Assembly (NCBI GenBank): GCA_036491435.1
Contig: DASXBZ010000075.1
Coordinates: 1 to 24,878, forward strand
Direction of reading: 5' to 3'
Source: Bog-473 sp036491435
GTDB lineage: Bacteria; Actinomycetota; Acidimicrobiia; Acidimicrobiales; RAAP-2
Length of the DNA: 24,878 nucleotides
Both the position numbers and the translations under genes were made by a program. Below, piece after piece: positions 7,104 to 13,277 of this stretch; positions within the stretch are counted from its first letter, which is position 1, and the number at the start of each line of letters is the position of its first letter. The notes under the pieces were generated by a model. That model was not told the DNA's origin. It did no database searches and was given only the letters and a program-made list of their open reading frames with translations.

Positions 7104-7646
7104 ATGACGTTCACCCGTATGGACCAGTCGACCAAGGAGCAGTGGGACCACATCATCGTCGAGTCGATCCAGAACCAGCCCCGCGTGGCCGACCGCGTCC
7201 TTGAGATGCTGGCCTCGCTCGAGGAGATCACCGACGGTTTCGAGGTCGACCAGCTCGTCCACTCGCTGCAGACCGCCACCCGCGCCGAGGAGGCCGGTGC
7301 GACCGACGAGGTGGTCGTGGCGTCGCTGTGCCACGACATCGGCAAGGCCGTCTCAGTGATGAACCACCCGATGATCGCAGCGGAGATCCTCCGCCCCTAC
7401 GTGAGCGACGAGACCTATCAGATGATCCGTGCCCACCAGGACTTCCAGGGCAAGCACTACTACGAGTACCTCGGCCAGGACCCTGACGCCCGGGACAAGT
7501 ACGTCGGCCAACCCTGGTACTCGCTCGCCGAGCAGTTCGCCGACGAGTGGGACCAGACCAGCTTCGACCCCGATTACCCCACGAAGCCGCTCTCTCACTT
7601 CGAGCCCCTGGTGCGCCAGGTCTTCGCCACGCCTCACTCACTTTGA
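7104..7646 (+). CDS. HD-domain protein of the PhnZ/MIOX-like oxygenase group
   Basis: The 180-residue protein resembles the mixed-valence diiron HD-domain oxygenases typified by PhnZ (cleaves 2-amino-1-hydroxyethylphosphonate) and related TmpB-like proteins, rather than ordinary HD phosphohydrolases. Candidate metal ligands are His53 (LVHSLQTATRA), His77-Asp78 (CHDIGK), His88 (NHPMIAAEILRPYV), His111 (RAHQDFQG) and Asp150 (EWDQTSFDP). The HxLQTATRA, AAEILRPYVS and DQTSFDPDY blocks are typical of this group. The substrate is unknown; no phosphonate genes lie nearby. ATG 7104 is preferred for the -10 box just upstream. The stop overlaps the glycosyltransferase start in TTGA (7643-7646). An HD phosphohydrolase activity remains possible. 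Confidence 0.75.
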   Translation: MTFTRMDQSTKEQWDHIIVESIQNQPRVADRVLEMLASLEEITDGFEVDQLVHSLQTATRAEEAGATDEVVVASLCHDIGKAVSVMNHPMIAAEILRPYVSDETYQMIRAHQDFQGKHYYEYLGQDPDARDKYVGQPWYSLAEQFADEWDQTSFDPDYPTKPLSHFEPLVRQVFATPHSL

Positions 7647-8482
7647 CCTCCCGACGCGGCGCGACCTCAGGCGCCAGCATCCACACCGATCCTGACCACG
7701 CGCGTCGCGTCATCGAGGCGTCGCGGGAAGAGTTCGACACGCGGCATCCCGACCTGAAGCTCTCTCCCGTGGTCGCGCTGATCTGCGCCTACGAGGAAGA
7801 GGGGAACATCGGTCCGGTCCTCGCCGCCGTCCCGTCGGAGGCCTGCGGCCTGGCCGTCACCACGCTTGTCGTTGTCGACGGCGGAAACGATCGGACCGAC
7901 GAGATTTCGAAGGAGTCCGGTGCGGTCACCTTCGTGTTGAGCGAGAACCTCGGCCACGGCTACGCACTCAGGGTCGGCTATGCCTTGTGCATCGAACTCG
8001 GGGCGCAGTACGTGGTGACCCTCGACGCCGATGGTCAGAACGATCCGTCGGAGATCCCCGTCATGCTCCAGCCACTCGTCAACGACGAGGCGGATTTCGT
8101 TGTGGCCTCCCGCGTGCTCGGGCGTGACACCACGACCGATCGCTTCCGCAAAGCCGGAGTCCGGGTTTTCTCGTGGACCATGAGCGTCATGGGGCACACC
8201 AAGCTCACCGACACGTCGAACGGCTACCGGGCGCTGCGCGTGAGCATGCTCGACGATGTCGCGTACCGATTGATCCAACCGCAGTACCAGACGGCCGAGC
8301 TCCTCATCATCGCGATGAAGCGTGGGTGGCGGGTCACCGAACGGCCCACCGTCTGGTTGCCCCGTGCGTCGGGTACCACCAAGAAGGGTAAGAACTGGCT
8401 CTTCGGCGTTCGCTACGGACGCGTGGTCGCCGAGACCTGGTGGAAGTACCGGCAGGCCAAGCCCCACCCAGATTCAGCCTGA
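7643..8482 (+). CDS. Family 2 glycosyltransferase
   Basis: The 279-residue protein has a GT-A fold of the GT2 type: VALICAYEEEGNIGPVL opens the nucleotide-sugar domain (residues 44-60), VVVDGGNDRTDE (77-88) is a variant of the usual DDGSxD loop, and DADGQ (128-132) is the metal-binding DXD-like motif followed by NDPSEIP, as in polyprenyl-phosphate mannose/glucose transferases. There is no C-terminal membrane segment, so a soluble or peripheral enzyme is expected. TTG 7643 overlaps the HD gene stop (TTGA) and is the first start that does not lie deep in that gene; GTG 7547 is open in frame but improbable. The lipid or sugar acceptor cannot be named. Confidence 0.85.
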   Translation: MTSRRGATSGASIHTDPDHARRVIEASREEFDTRHPDLKLSPVVALICAYEEEGNIGPVLAAVPSEACGLAVTTLVVVDGGNDRTDEISKESGAVTFVLSENLGHGYALRVGYALCIELGAQYVVTLDADGQNDPSEIPVMLQPLVNDEADFVVASRVLGRDTTTDRFRKAGVRVFSWTMSVMGHTKLTDTSNGYRALRVSMLDDVAYRLIQPQYQTAELLIIAMKRGWRVTERPTVWLPRASGTTKKGKNWLFGVRYGRVVAETWWKYRQAKPHPDSA

Positions 8483-9005
8483 CCAGCCCATACGGCGACG
8501 GTAGCCTCGACGCTGGGAACTCCGGATATTGAGGAGCGGTCGACAACGTCAGCCAGCGCGACGTTTCTGAACGACAACCAGGTCGAACTACGAAACCGAG
8601 AGCTCTCGATTTTGGACTGCGGATTCCTGTGCGCCCTGACCGCTCGAGAGCTCAGCGTCGAACAGATCGGTCGCTGGGCGATGAGCTACTACGCCAGTAC
8701 CAAGAACGGCCATCTCGCGATTGCGAACTTTCTGGCCTACAGCCCCGAAGACGCCGGCCTCCGTGCCGAGCTGGCTGAGAACCTCTACGAGGAGGAATCC
8801 GGTCTGATTTCGGGCGCCGGCCGATGCCACATGGACCTGTTCATCGACTTCCTCAACGCTCTGCGCGTCTCGGCAGAAGAGGCGCCGCCGTGCCGGGGCT
8901 GGCCACGGCTGCCTACGCGCATCCGACTGTCGCCGACGAGTACTTTGCGCAGATCAGGCACCGCACTACCCGTCGATCTGGGACGGTCGCGGCGCCTGGC
9001 GCTGA
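8483..9005 (+). pseudogene. Decayed haem-oxygenase/TenA-like (iron-containing redox enzyme) gene
   Basis: Frame 2 is open from 8483 and reads a convincing helical segment at about 8560-8885: ELSVEQIGRWAMSYY, HLAIANFLAYSPEDAG, LRAELAENLYEEES, RCHMDLFIDFLNAL. This pattern (LSxEQ..RWA..YY, LxENLxxEE, H..L...F) is typical of iron-containing redox/TenA-like haem-oxygenase-fold proteins. No ATG or GTG exists in that frame; only CTG 8513, CTG 8567 and TTG 8612, the last inside the domain. After about 8885 the likely continuation is in frame 1 (AVPGLATAAYAHPTVADEYFAQI, to about 8955) and then frame 3, which meets TGA 9003-9005. Lost start plus at least one frameshift mark a remnant. The same open frame runs on to 9406 only as antisense of the cupin gene. 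Sequencing errors could mimic this. Confidence 0.55.
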
Positions 9006-9557
9006 TCACCGCTGGTCAGACCAGCGGGCATTTGCTTCCTCGAACAGGCGACGGGTGCGTTCGAGGTCGCGAGGCCGCTCTTCAAAGGTCTGCGGATCCC
9101 ACTCTGACCGCTCGACCGAGAAGAAGTCACCGCCGTAGACGTGGAGTGCGACGGCGAACTCACGGCGGGAGTTGGCAACAGAATGGATTGCCTCCTCACC
9201 GAGCACGAGGACGTCACCGGCTGGGAGTTCCCGGCCGCCAACCTCTTCGAGGCCGTTCGGTGCTCGGCGGAAGAACGCATTGTCCTCTTGGCCCCCATAC
9301 AGCCCGATCACGGCCCACATGCGGTGGTCGTGGGGATAGAGGGCCATTCCTGGGGTCCACGCAACATGGAGCACGGTCAGGTCCGGGGCGTTGTGCAGGG
9401 AGGTGATGCCGCCCCTCTCGACCGGCCCGAGCACACGCTCGAGACCGCTCCGATCGGCAACCAGCTCCCTGAGGACGTCGCGCACGGCCAAGGCAGGTGA
9501 ATGCTCGCTGAGCGAGTCTTGGCACTTCGCAACGATGTCCTCCACTGAGAGGGCCAC
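9006..9557 (-). CDS. Cysteine-dioxygenase-like cupin protein
   Basis: The 183-residue protein is a small cupin of the thiol-dioxygenase-like group (predicted metal-dependent double-stranded beta-helix proteins). Three likely iron ligands are His76 and His78 in YPHDHRMWAVIG and His125 in EEAIHSV; HVYGGDFF (139-146) is the matching second cupin strand. The frame is open to 9647, but GTG 9557 is preferred because TAAATT ends 7 nt before it and the first 30 codons look non-conserved. A function in thiol oxidation is inferred from the fold; the substrate is not visible. It is divergent from the epoxide-hydrolase-like gene, with 122 bp between the starts, and its stop abuts the end of the pseudogene. 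Confidence 0.75.
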   Translation of the reverse strand: MALSVEDIVAKCQDSLSEHSPALAVRDVLRELVADRSGLERVLGPVERGGITSLHNAPDLTVLHVAWTPGMALYPHDHRMWAVIGLYGGQEDNAFFRRAPNGLEEVGGRELPAGDVLVLGEEAIHSVANSRREFAVALHVYGGDFFSVERSEWDPQTFEERPRDLERTRRLFEEANARWSDQR

Positions 9558-9564
9558 GCCCTCA

Positions 9565-9570
9565 AATTTA
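9565..9570 (-). promoter_or_regulatory. -10 box of the cupin gene
   Basis: TAAATT on the minus strand (9570 to 9565) ends 7 nt before GTG 9557, the same spacing as the two boxes of the 6013 palindrome. No Shine-Dalgarno precedes this GTG at a normal distance, so a leaderless mRNA is likely. Confidence 0.5.
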
Positions 9571-9616
9571 ACGACCTCCGTGGCCCACCGTCCCGGCGAG
9601 TTGGGCAGCCGGCTGC

Positions 9617-9628
9617 GTGATACATCAC
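9617..9628. promoter_or_regulatory. Palindromic operator candidate between cupin and epoxide-hydrolase genes
   Basis: GTGAT (9617-9621) and ATCAC (9624-9628) are perfect inverted half-sites around AC. The site lies midway in the divergent intergenic region, about 47 bp upstream of the expected cupin start point and 52 bp from ATG 9680. No matching regulator gene is next to it. Confidence 0.3.
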
Positions 9629-9679
9629 AATCTGATGGCATCGCCAAGCTCGCCGATGATCGACCTCGAGAGGAGTCAA

Positions 9680-10069
9680 ATGGAAACCCCTACCGACCTG
9701 GTGTCCAGGTTCTGTGCGGCATGGTCCGAAAATCGTGCGACGGCCGAGCTGGCCGCGTTCTTCCTCGACGACGCCGTGTACCACAACATCCCGCTGGCGC
9801 CGATCACGGGTCGAGAGGCCATCGCCGCCGCCATCGATTCGTTCATCCGCCCAGGCGCACCGGGCATTGAGGGCATCGAGTTTCATGTCGTCAATATCGC
9901 CGCGAACGGTCCGATCGTCATGACCGAGCGGGTGGACGTCTTCAAGGTTGCCGACAAGTCCTTCGAGCTGCCGGTCATGGGGACCTTCGAAGTCAGTGAA
10001 GGAAAGATCAGCGCCTGGCGCGACTATTTCGACATGAACCAGTTCACCAGTCGAATGGGAGAAGCCTGA
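9680..10069 (+). CDS. Limonene-epoxide-hydrolase-like protein (SnoaL-like fold)
   Basis: The 129-residue protein has the cone-shaped NTF2/SnoaL-like fold. It carries what look like all the active-site residues of limonene-1,2-epoxide hydrolase: Tyr34 and Asn36 in VYHNIPLAPI, Arg84 and Asp86 in MTERVDVF, and Asp115 in WRDYFD (equivalents of Tyr53, Asn55, Arg99, Asp101 and Asp132 of the Rhodococcus enzyme). It therefore probably adds water to an epoxide in the cytoplasm; the natural substrate is unknown. ATG 9680 follows a strong Shine-Dalgarno, AGGAG at 9671-9675 with 4 nt spacing. The frame is open to 9617, but that extension lacks a ribosome site and conservation. Confidence 0.8.
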   Translation: METPTDLVSRFCAAWSENRATAELAAFFLDDAVYHNIPLAPITGREAIAAAIDSFIRPGAPGIEGIEFHVVNIAANGPIVMTERVDVFKVADKSFELPVMGTFEVSEGKISAWRDYFDMNQFTSRMGEA

Positions 10070-10196
10070 GGCGGCACACCTATCCCTCGTTCGGGACACG
10101 TCGGACCCTGAAGTGGACCCGACTGCAGCGTCTCGGTTATGTGATGTCGCGAATGACCGCTTTTGCCTCGTCCAGCGTCGCTCCGCTGAACGACGA
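10070..10196. other. Convergent intergenic spacer
   Basis: This 127-bp gap lies between the ends of the epoxide-hydrolase-like gene and the minus-strand unknown gene. It holds only short stems (for example TCCC/GGGA near 10085 and CAGCG/CGCTG near 10175) without T-tracts. I see no gene, RNA or convincing terminator. Confidence 0.4.
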
Positions 10197-10751
10197 TTAC
10201 GGAGCGCCCGTCGTGAACGGACCGAAAAGATCGTCCTCCGCCATAGCGAACGCCACACTGCCGACAGCCTGACTCAGCAGCGTGGTTCTAGCCCGTCTGG
10301 CCCCGACGATGTCTTTGAACACCAGCGAGTGAGCCTGGGACTCGATCACGCGCATCAGCGATTCGGACACCTTGAATACCCGCATCAACGTGTCAAATGG
10401 CCAGGCTTGCGATCGGTCGTGGATCCGGATTGCATTGTCCTTCTCCTCGGCCTCGGATGACGAGTAGGACGGCCGCGTCGTCTCGGTACCCAGCAATTCT
10501 CGCCCGAGCGCGTACCCGGAGAATGCGGTGATGGAAACTTCCGTCAGTGCATCCATTTGCTCGCGGCGCTTTATTCCAATGTTCTCGATCACGCTCAACG
10601 CAGTTCCCAGGAGGCAGTTACGCAGTGCCTTGTCCGTCGCGGACGTATCTTTTCCCCACGCCTGAGTGACTTTCACGATCGCCCTGTGCCGGTCTTCCGT
10701 GAAGGCGGCCACGCCCTCCTCGACGCGATGCAACATCTCCTCATCGGCCAC
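10197..10751 (-). CDS. Protein of unknown function, mostly helical
   Basis: I do not recognise this 184-residue protein. It has no signal peptide, no clear membrane span, only one cysteine, and alternating charged and hydrophobic residues that suggest a helical bundle. Two segments resemble each other in tone (the Ala/Leu helix near 42-80 and the one at 120-165). A charged, Ser-rich stretch (SSSEAEEKDN, about 97-106) may be a linker. GTG 10751 is chosen because TAGGCT ends 6 nt upstream; ATG 10736 (Met6) is an alternative. It lies 38 bp downstream of the nickel/cobalt permease on the same strand but appears to have its own promoter. A metal-related role would be pure guesswork. Confidence 0.65.
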   Translation of the reverse strand: MADEEMLHRVEEGVAAFTEDRHRAIVKVTQAWGKDTSATDKALRNCLLGTALSVIENIGIKRREQMDALTEVSITAFSGYALGRELLGTETTRPSYSSSEAEEKDNAIRIHDRSQAWPFDTLMRVFKVSESLMRVIESQAHSLVFKDIVGARRARTTLLSQAVGSVAFAMAEDDLFGPFTTGAP

Positions 10752-10757
10752 GCCGGG

Positions 10758-10763
10758 AGCCTA
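10758..10763 (-). promoter_or_regulatory. -10 box of the unknown gene
   Basis: TAGGCT (TANNNT) on the minus strand ends 6 nt before GTG 10751, with no Shine-Dalgarno in the gap, so the message is likely leaderless. Confidence 0.35.
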
Positions 10764-10789
10764 TTGCGCCCGACGGGCGCGTCTGCGGA

Positions 10790-11920
10790 TCAGTCTCTTC
10801 GGGACGAGTTGGACTCCGCATAGGCCTGGGCCGCTTGGGTCTCCCACTTCTGTTCGATTTCTCCGAAGTGCCAAATGGCGAGAGCAACGATCCAAGTGAC
10901 GACGAAGACGCCGACGATGATGAACCCGGCACGGTTGATGTTGAAGGTCTGCAGGAAGCCCCAGAATCCCCCACTGAGGTTCAGCTCCTGGGTGACGAGG
11001 CCGAGGATCTCTGTGGTGCCGATGAACAACGCAATGAACACCGAGAGCCCGGTGATGGTCAGGTTGTAATAGATCTTCCGGATGGGCTTGGCGAAGGCCC
11101 AGTCGTAGGCAAAGTTCATGAAGCACCCGTCGATGGTGTCGAAGAGGCACATCCCTGCCGCGAAGAGGATGGGGAGCGAGAGAACGGCGTAGAAGGGAAG
11201 ACCTCCGACGGCGGCCGATCCGGCCAGGACCAAGAGCGCCACCTCGCTCGCCGTGTCGAAACCGAGCCCGAAGAGGGCGCCCACGGGGTACATCTTCCAG
11301 GGCGTGTCGATCCGCTTGGCAAATCCACCGAAGAACCGGTTCATCAGGCCACGCGCATCGAGCTGGCGTTCCAGCTCGGCGTCGTCGTATTTGCCCTGGC
11401 GCATCTCCCGGCTGACTCTGACGATCGAGACAAGCACAACGAGGTTCAACAACCCAATGAGGTACAGGAACGTCCCAGAGACCGACGTGCCGATGATGCC
11501 CGTCCAGTGGTGCAAGCCCGAGCCGTCGTTCTTGACGGCGCCGTCGAGAGCCCTGATGCCGAAGTTCAAGAGCACGGCGAGGACGAAGACGATGCTCGAG
11601 TGCCCGAGCGAAAAGAAGTACCCAACGCTCAGGGGCCGCTTTTCGTCTTGGATCAACTTGCGAGTGGTGTTGTCGATTGCTGCGATGTGATCGGCGTCGA
11701 ACGCGTGACGCATGCCGAGTGTGTACGCGAGTACGCCGGTCCCAAACCCGAAAAGCTCGGTCTTGTTGATGTGGTAGTGACCCTTCAGCGCCAGGACCAA
11801 CATGCCCCAGCCCAGCACGTTGAGACTGATGATCGTCGCCGCCATTCCGGCGACCTTCGCCCATTCCCCAGGGGTGAGGCCATGGCGGATCCTGCTCAAA
11901 CGGCCCATCGGATCAGCCAT
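10790..11920 (-). CDS. NiCoT-family nickel/cobalt permease
   Basis: This 376-residue inner-membrane protein has all the NiCoT signatures: RHAFDADHIAAIDN (71-84, the metal-selecting helix II motif), FSLGHSSIV (103-111), LGFDTASE (219-226) and GMCLFDTIDG (256-265). About eight hydrophobic helices are visible with a charged loop at about 165-210, as in HoxN/NixA. It imports Ni2+ and/or Co2+ driven by the membrane potential; selectivity cannot be read off. The frame is open to 12055, but ATG 11920 has a good Shine-Dalgarno (GGAGG, 8 nt away) and begins the conserved part. It is divergent from a Fur-family regulator gene, with a multi-dyad operator over the shared promoter region. Confidence 0.93.
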   Translation of the reverse strand: MADPMGRLSRIRHGLTPGEWAKVAGMAATIISLNVLGWGMLVLALKGHYHINKTELFGFGTGVLAYTLGMRHAFDADHIAAIDNTTRKLIQDEKRPLSVGYFFSLGHSSIVFVLAVLLNFGIRALDGAVKNDGSGLHHWTGIIGTSVSGTFLYLIGLLNLVVLVSIVRVSREMRQGKYDDAELERQLDARGLMNRFFGGFAKRIDTPWKMYPVGALFGLGFDTASEVALLVLAGSAAVGGLPFYAVLSLPILFAAGMCLFDTIDGCFMNFAYDWAFAKPIRKIYYNLTITGLSVFIALFIGTTEILGLVTQELNLSGGFWGFLQTFNINRAGFIIVGVFVVTWIVALAIWHFGEIEQKWETQAAQAYAESNSSRRD

Positions 11921-11954
11921 GACGCCTGCCTCCCTCGGTGTCTCCGGATCCGTC

Positions 11955-11994
11955 CTGTTGCCAAGGTAAGGCAACTGCGAAGTATTCGCAACAG
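11955..11994. promoter_or_regulatory. Nur-like operator overlapping the permease and regulator promoters
   Basis: Three nested dyads fill this 40-bp region: GTTGCC (11957-11962) with GGCAAC (11970-11975); TGCGAA (11976-11981) with TTCGCA (11985-11990); and an outer pair CTGTTGC (11955-11961) with GCAACAG (11988-11994). The TTGC/GCAA half-sites resemble those known for the nickel regulator Nur of Streptomyces. On the minus strand TTGCGA (11991-11986) and TACCTT (11968-11963), 17 bp apart, make a plausible permease promoter lying wholly inside the dyads. The right-hand half-site touches the Shine-Dalgarno of the regulator. Binding by the adjacent Fur-family protein would shut both genes. Confidence 0.6.
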
Positions 11995-12007
11995 AGGAGG
12001 TGCGCGT

Positions 12008-12490
12008 ATGATTGCAGGTGTGAGCGCTCGGGTTACCCCAGCTCAAGGCCCACACGACGTCAGCACGGTCGACGACGTCCTTGCTCTCGTTCGAGAGCAG
12101 GGTGGTCGTGTCACTAACTCCCGCCGGCTGCTGCTCGAAGCGATATTCAACGAGTCAGGCCATCACAGCGCCGAGGACCTGGCGGAGATCGTTCAAGCGA
12201 CCGCTCCTGACGTCCACATCTCCACCATTTACCGGAACCTCGACGAGCTCGAGAAGATGGGTGTCATCGTCCACTCGCATCTCGGCCATGGACCTGCCAC
12301 CTATCACCTGGCCGCATCCGCACACTGCCACTTCGTCTGTGAGAACTGTGGCGCTGCGGTGAAGGCACCGGATGCTCTGTTCAAGGATCTGGCCAAGAGA
12401 GCCAGGGCGCTGTACGAATTCGAGATCGACCCCCACCACTTCTCGATCCTCGGGCGCTGCAAGGCCTGCCAGCCACAGTCCGGCACGTAA
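12008..12490 (+). CDS. Fur-family metalloregulator, probably nickel-responsive (Nur-like)
   Basis: The 160-residue protein has a winged helix (about 20-95) with the family recognition-helix motif HISTIYRNLDEL (70-81), then a dimerisation domain with AHCHFVCENCG. Cys111/Cys114 and Cys151/Cys154 (CKAC) form the structural zinc site; His100, His106, His108 and His143/His144 are sensor-site candidates. A Fur, Zur or Nur identity cannot be told from motifs alone, but its position back to back with a NiCoT permease and the TTGC/GCAA operator between them favour Nur. ATG 12008 follows a strong Shine-Dalgarno GAGGAGG (11994-12000, spacing 7); the longer open frame upstream is antisense to the permease. 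It probably represses both genes when nickel is ample. Confidence 0.9.
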   Translation: MIAGVSARVTPAQGPHDVSTVDDVLALVREQGGRVTNSRRLLLEAIFNESGHHSAEDLAEIVQATAPDVHISTIYRNLDELEKMGVIVHSHLGHGPATYHLAASAHCHFVCENCGAAVKAPDALFKDLAKRARALYEFEIDPHHFSILGRCKACQPQSGT

Positions 12491-12524
12491 ACCAAGTGGC
12501 CCCTACGGCAGTCTGCCCGCGTCC

Positions 12525-13277
12525 TCAGTACCGACCGGTTCTAGCCCTGGCTTCGTCGTAAACGGCCTGTAGCGCGGGCACGAGCGCCTCTGTGGCGGCA
12601 TGCACCGCCGAGCGAGAGACGCGCCCACGGCCGGTTCGGGCCGGCGGTGGAATGGCGGGACCGATCACGACTTGGATCGTCCGTGGCTTGGGAATTGCTG
12701 ATCCCTTCGGCATGGCCAGGTCGGAGCCACCGATGCCGATCGGCACGATCGGCGCCTCTGTGCGCGCCGAGAGGAACGCCGCACCCTCCATGAGGTCTTT
12801 GATCACCGGGCCCTCACGACGCGTGCCTTCAGGAAAGAGGACGAGGGGGCAGCCCTGGCGCAACACTTCCTCGGCCCTCTGCAGCGCCTCGCGGTCGGCG
12901 GACTCGCGGTGCACCGGGAACGCGCCGACCGAGAGCAGGAGCCGGCCCAGCCACTTGTTCTTCCACATCTCGTCCTTGGTCATGAAGAAGAGCTTGCGGT
13001 CGGTGCAGAAGGCTGCGAACCCGAAGTCGGCGAACGAACGGTGGACCGGGGCGAGGATCACCGGCCCCGTTTCTGGCACATGCTCCCTGCCCGTCACCCT
13101 CGGCCGGAACCACGTCCACAGCGCCGTGACGAAGATCGTCCGTTCGATCCCATACAGCGGCGTGTAGTCCGGATTGATCTCAAAGGGCTGGTGGCGACCT
13201 GGCGCGTCTGCCGGCCCGGGCATGTGCGTGGATTCGGGTTCGGGTCCGGCGCCCGGCACCGGCCCGTTGACGTTCAC
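12525..13277 (-). CDS. plsC: 1-acyl-sn-glycerol-3-phosphate acyltransferase (PlsC family)
   Basis: A membrane-associated lysophosphatidic-acid acyltransferase of about 250 residues. Counting from the start used here, the catalytic HX4D is HRSFAD at about 79-84 and the glycerophosphate-binding FPEGTR lies at about 148-153; a later VPIGIGG block fits the family too. The first 35 residues are Pro/Gly-rich and probably disordered. GTG 13277 overlaps the stop of the aroA-cmk gene as GTGA (13277-13274); GTG 13283, two codons upstream, is equally open. It is the last gene of the scpA-to-plsC run. Paralogues with other acyl acceptors exist in actinobacteria, so the substrate is inferred. Confidence 0.88.
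   Translation of the reverse strand: MNVNGPVPGAGPEPESTHMPGPADAPGRHQPFEINPDYTPLYGIERTIFVTALWTWFRPRVTGREHVPETGPVILAPVHRSFADFGFAAFCTDRKLFFMTKDEMWKNKWLGRLLLSVGAFPVHRESADREALQRAEEVLRQGCPLVLFPEGTRREGPVIKDLMEGAAFLSARTEAPIVPIGIGGSDLAMPKGSAIPKPRTIQVVIGPAIPPPARTGRGRVSRSAVHAATEALVPALQAVYDEARARTGRY

Noticed and set aside
9006..9406. Continuation of the haem-oxygenase-like open frame into a 264-codon protein
   Set aside because: After about 8890 it has no family resemblance and simply runs antisense to the cupin gene.
10835..12007. Long plus-strand extension of the Fur-family gene to 551 codons
   Set aside because: It is antisense to the NiCoT permease, while a strong Shine-Dalgarno and the winged helix place the start at ATG 12008.
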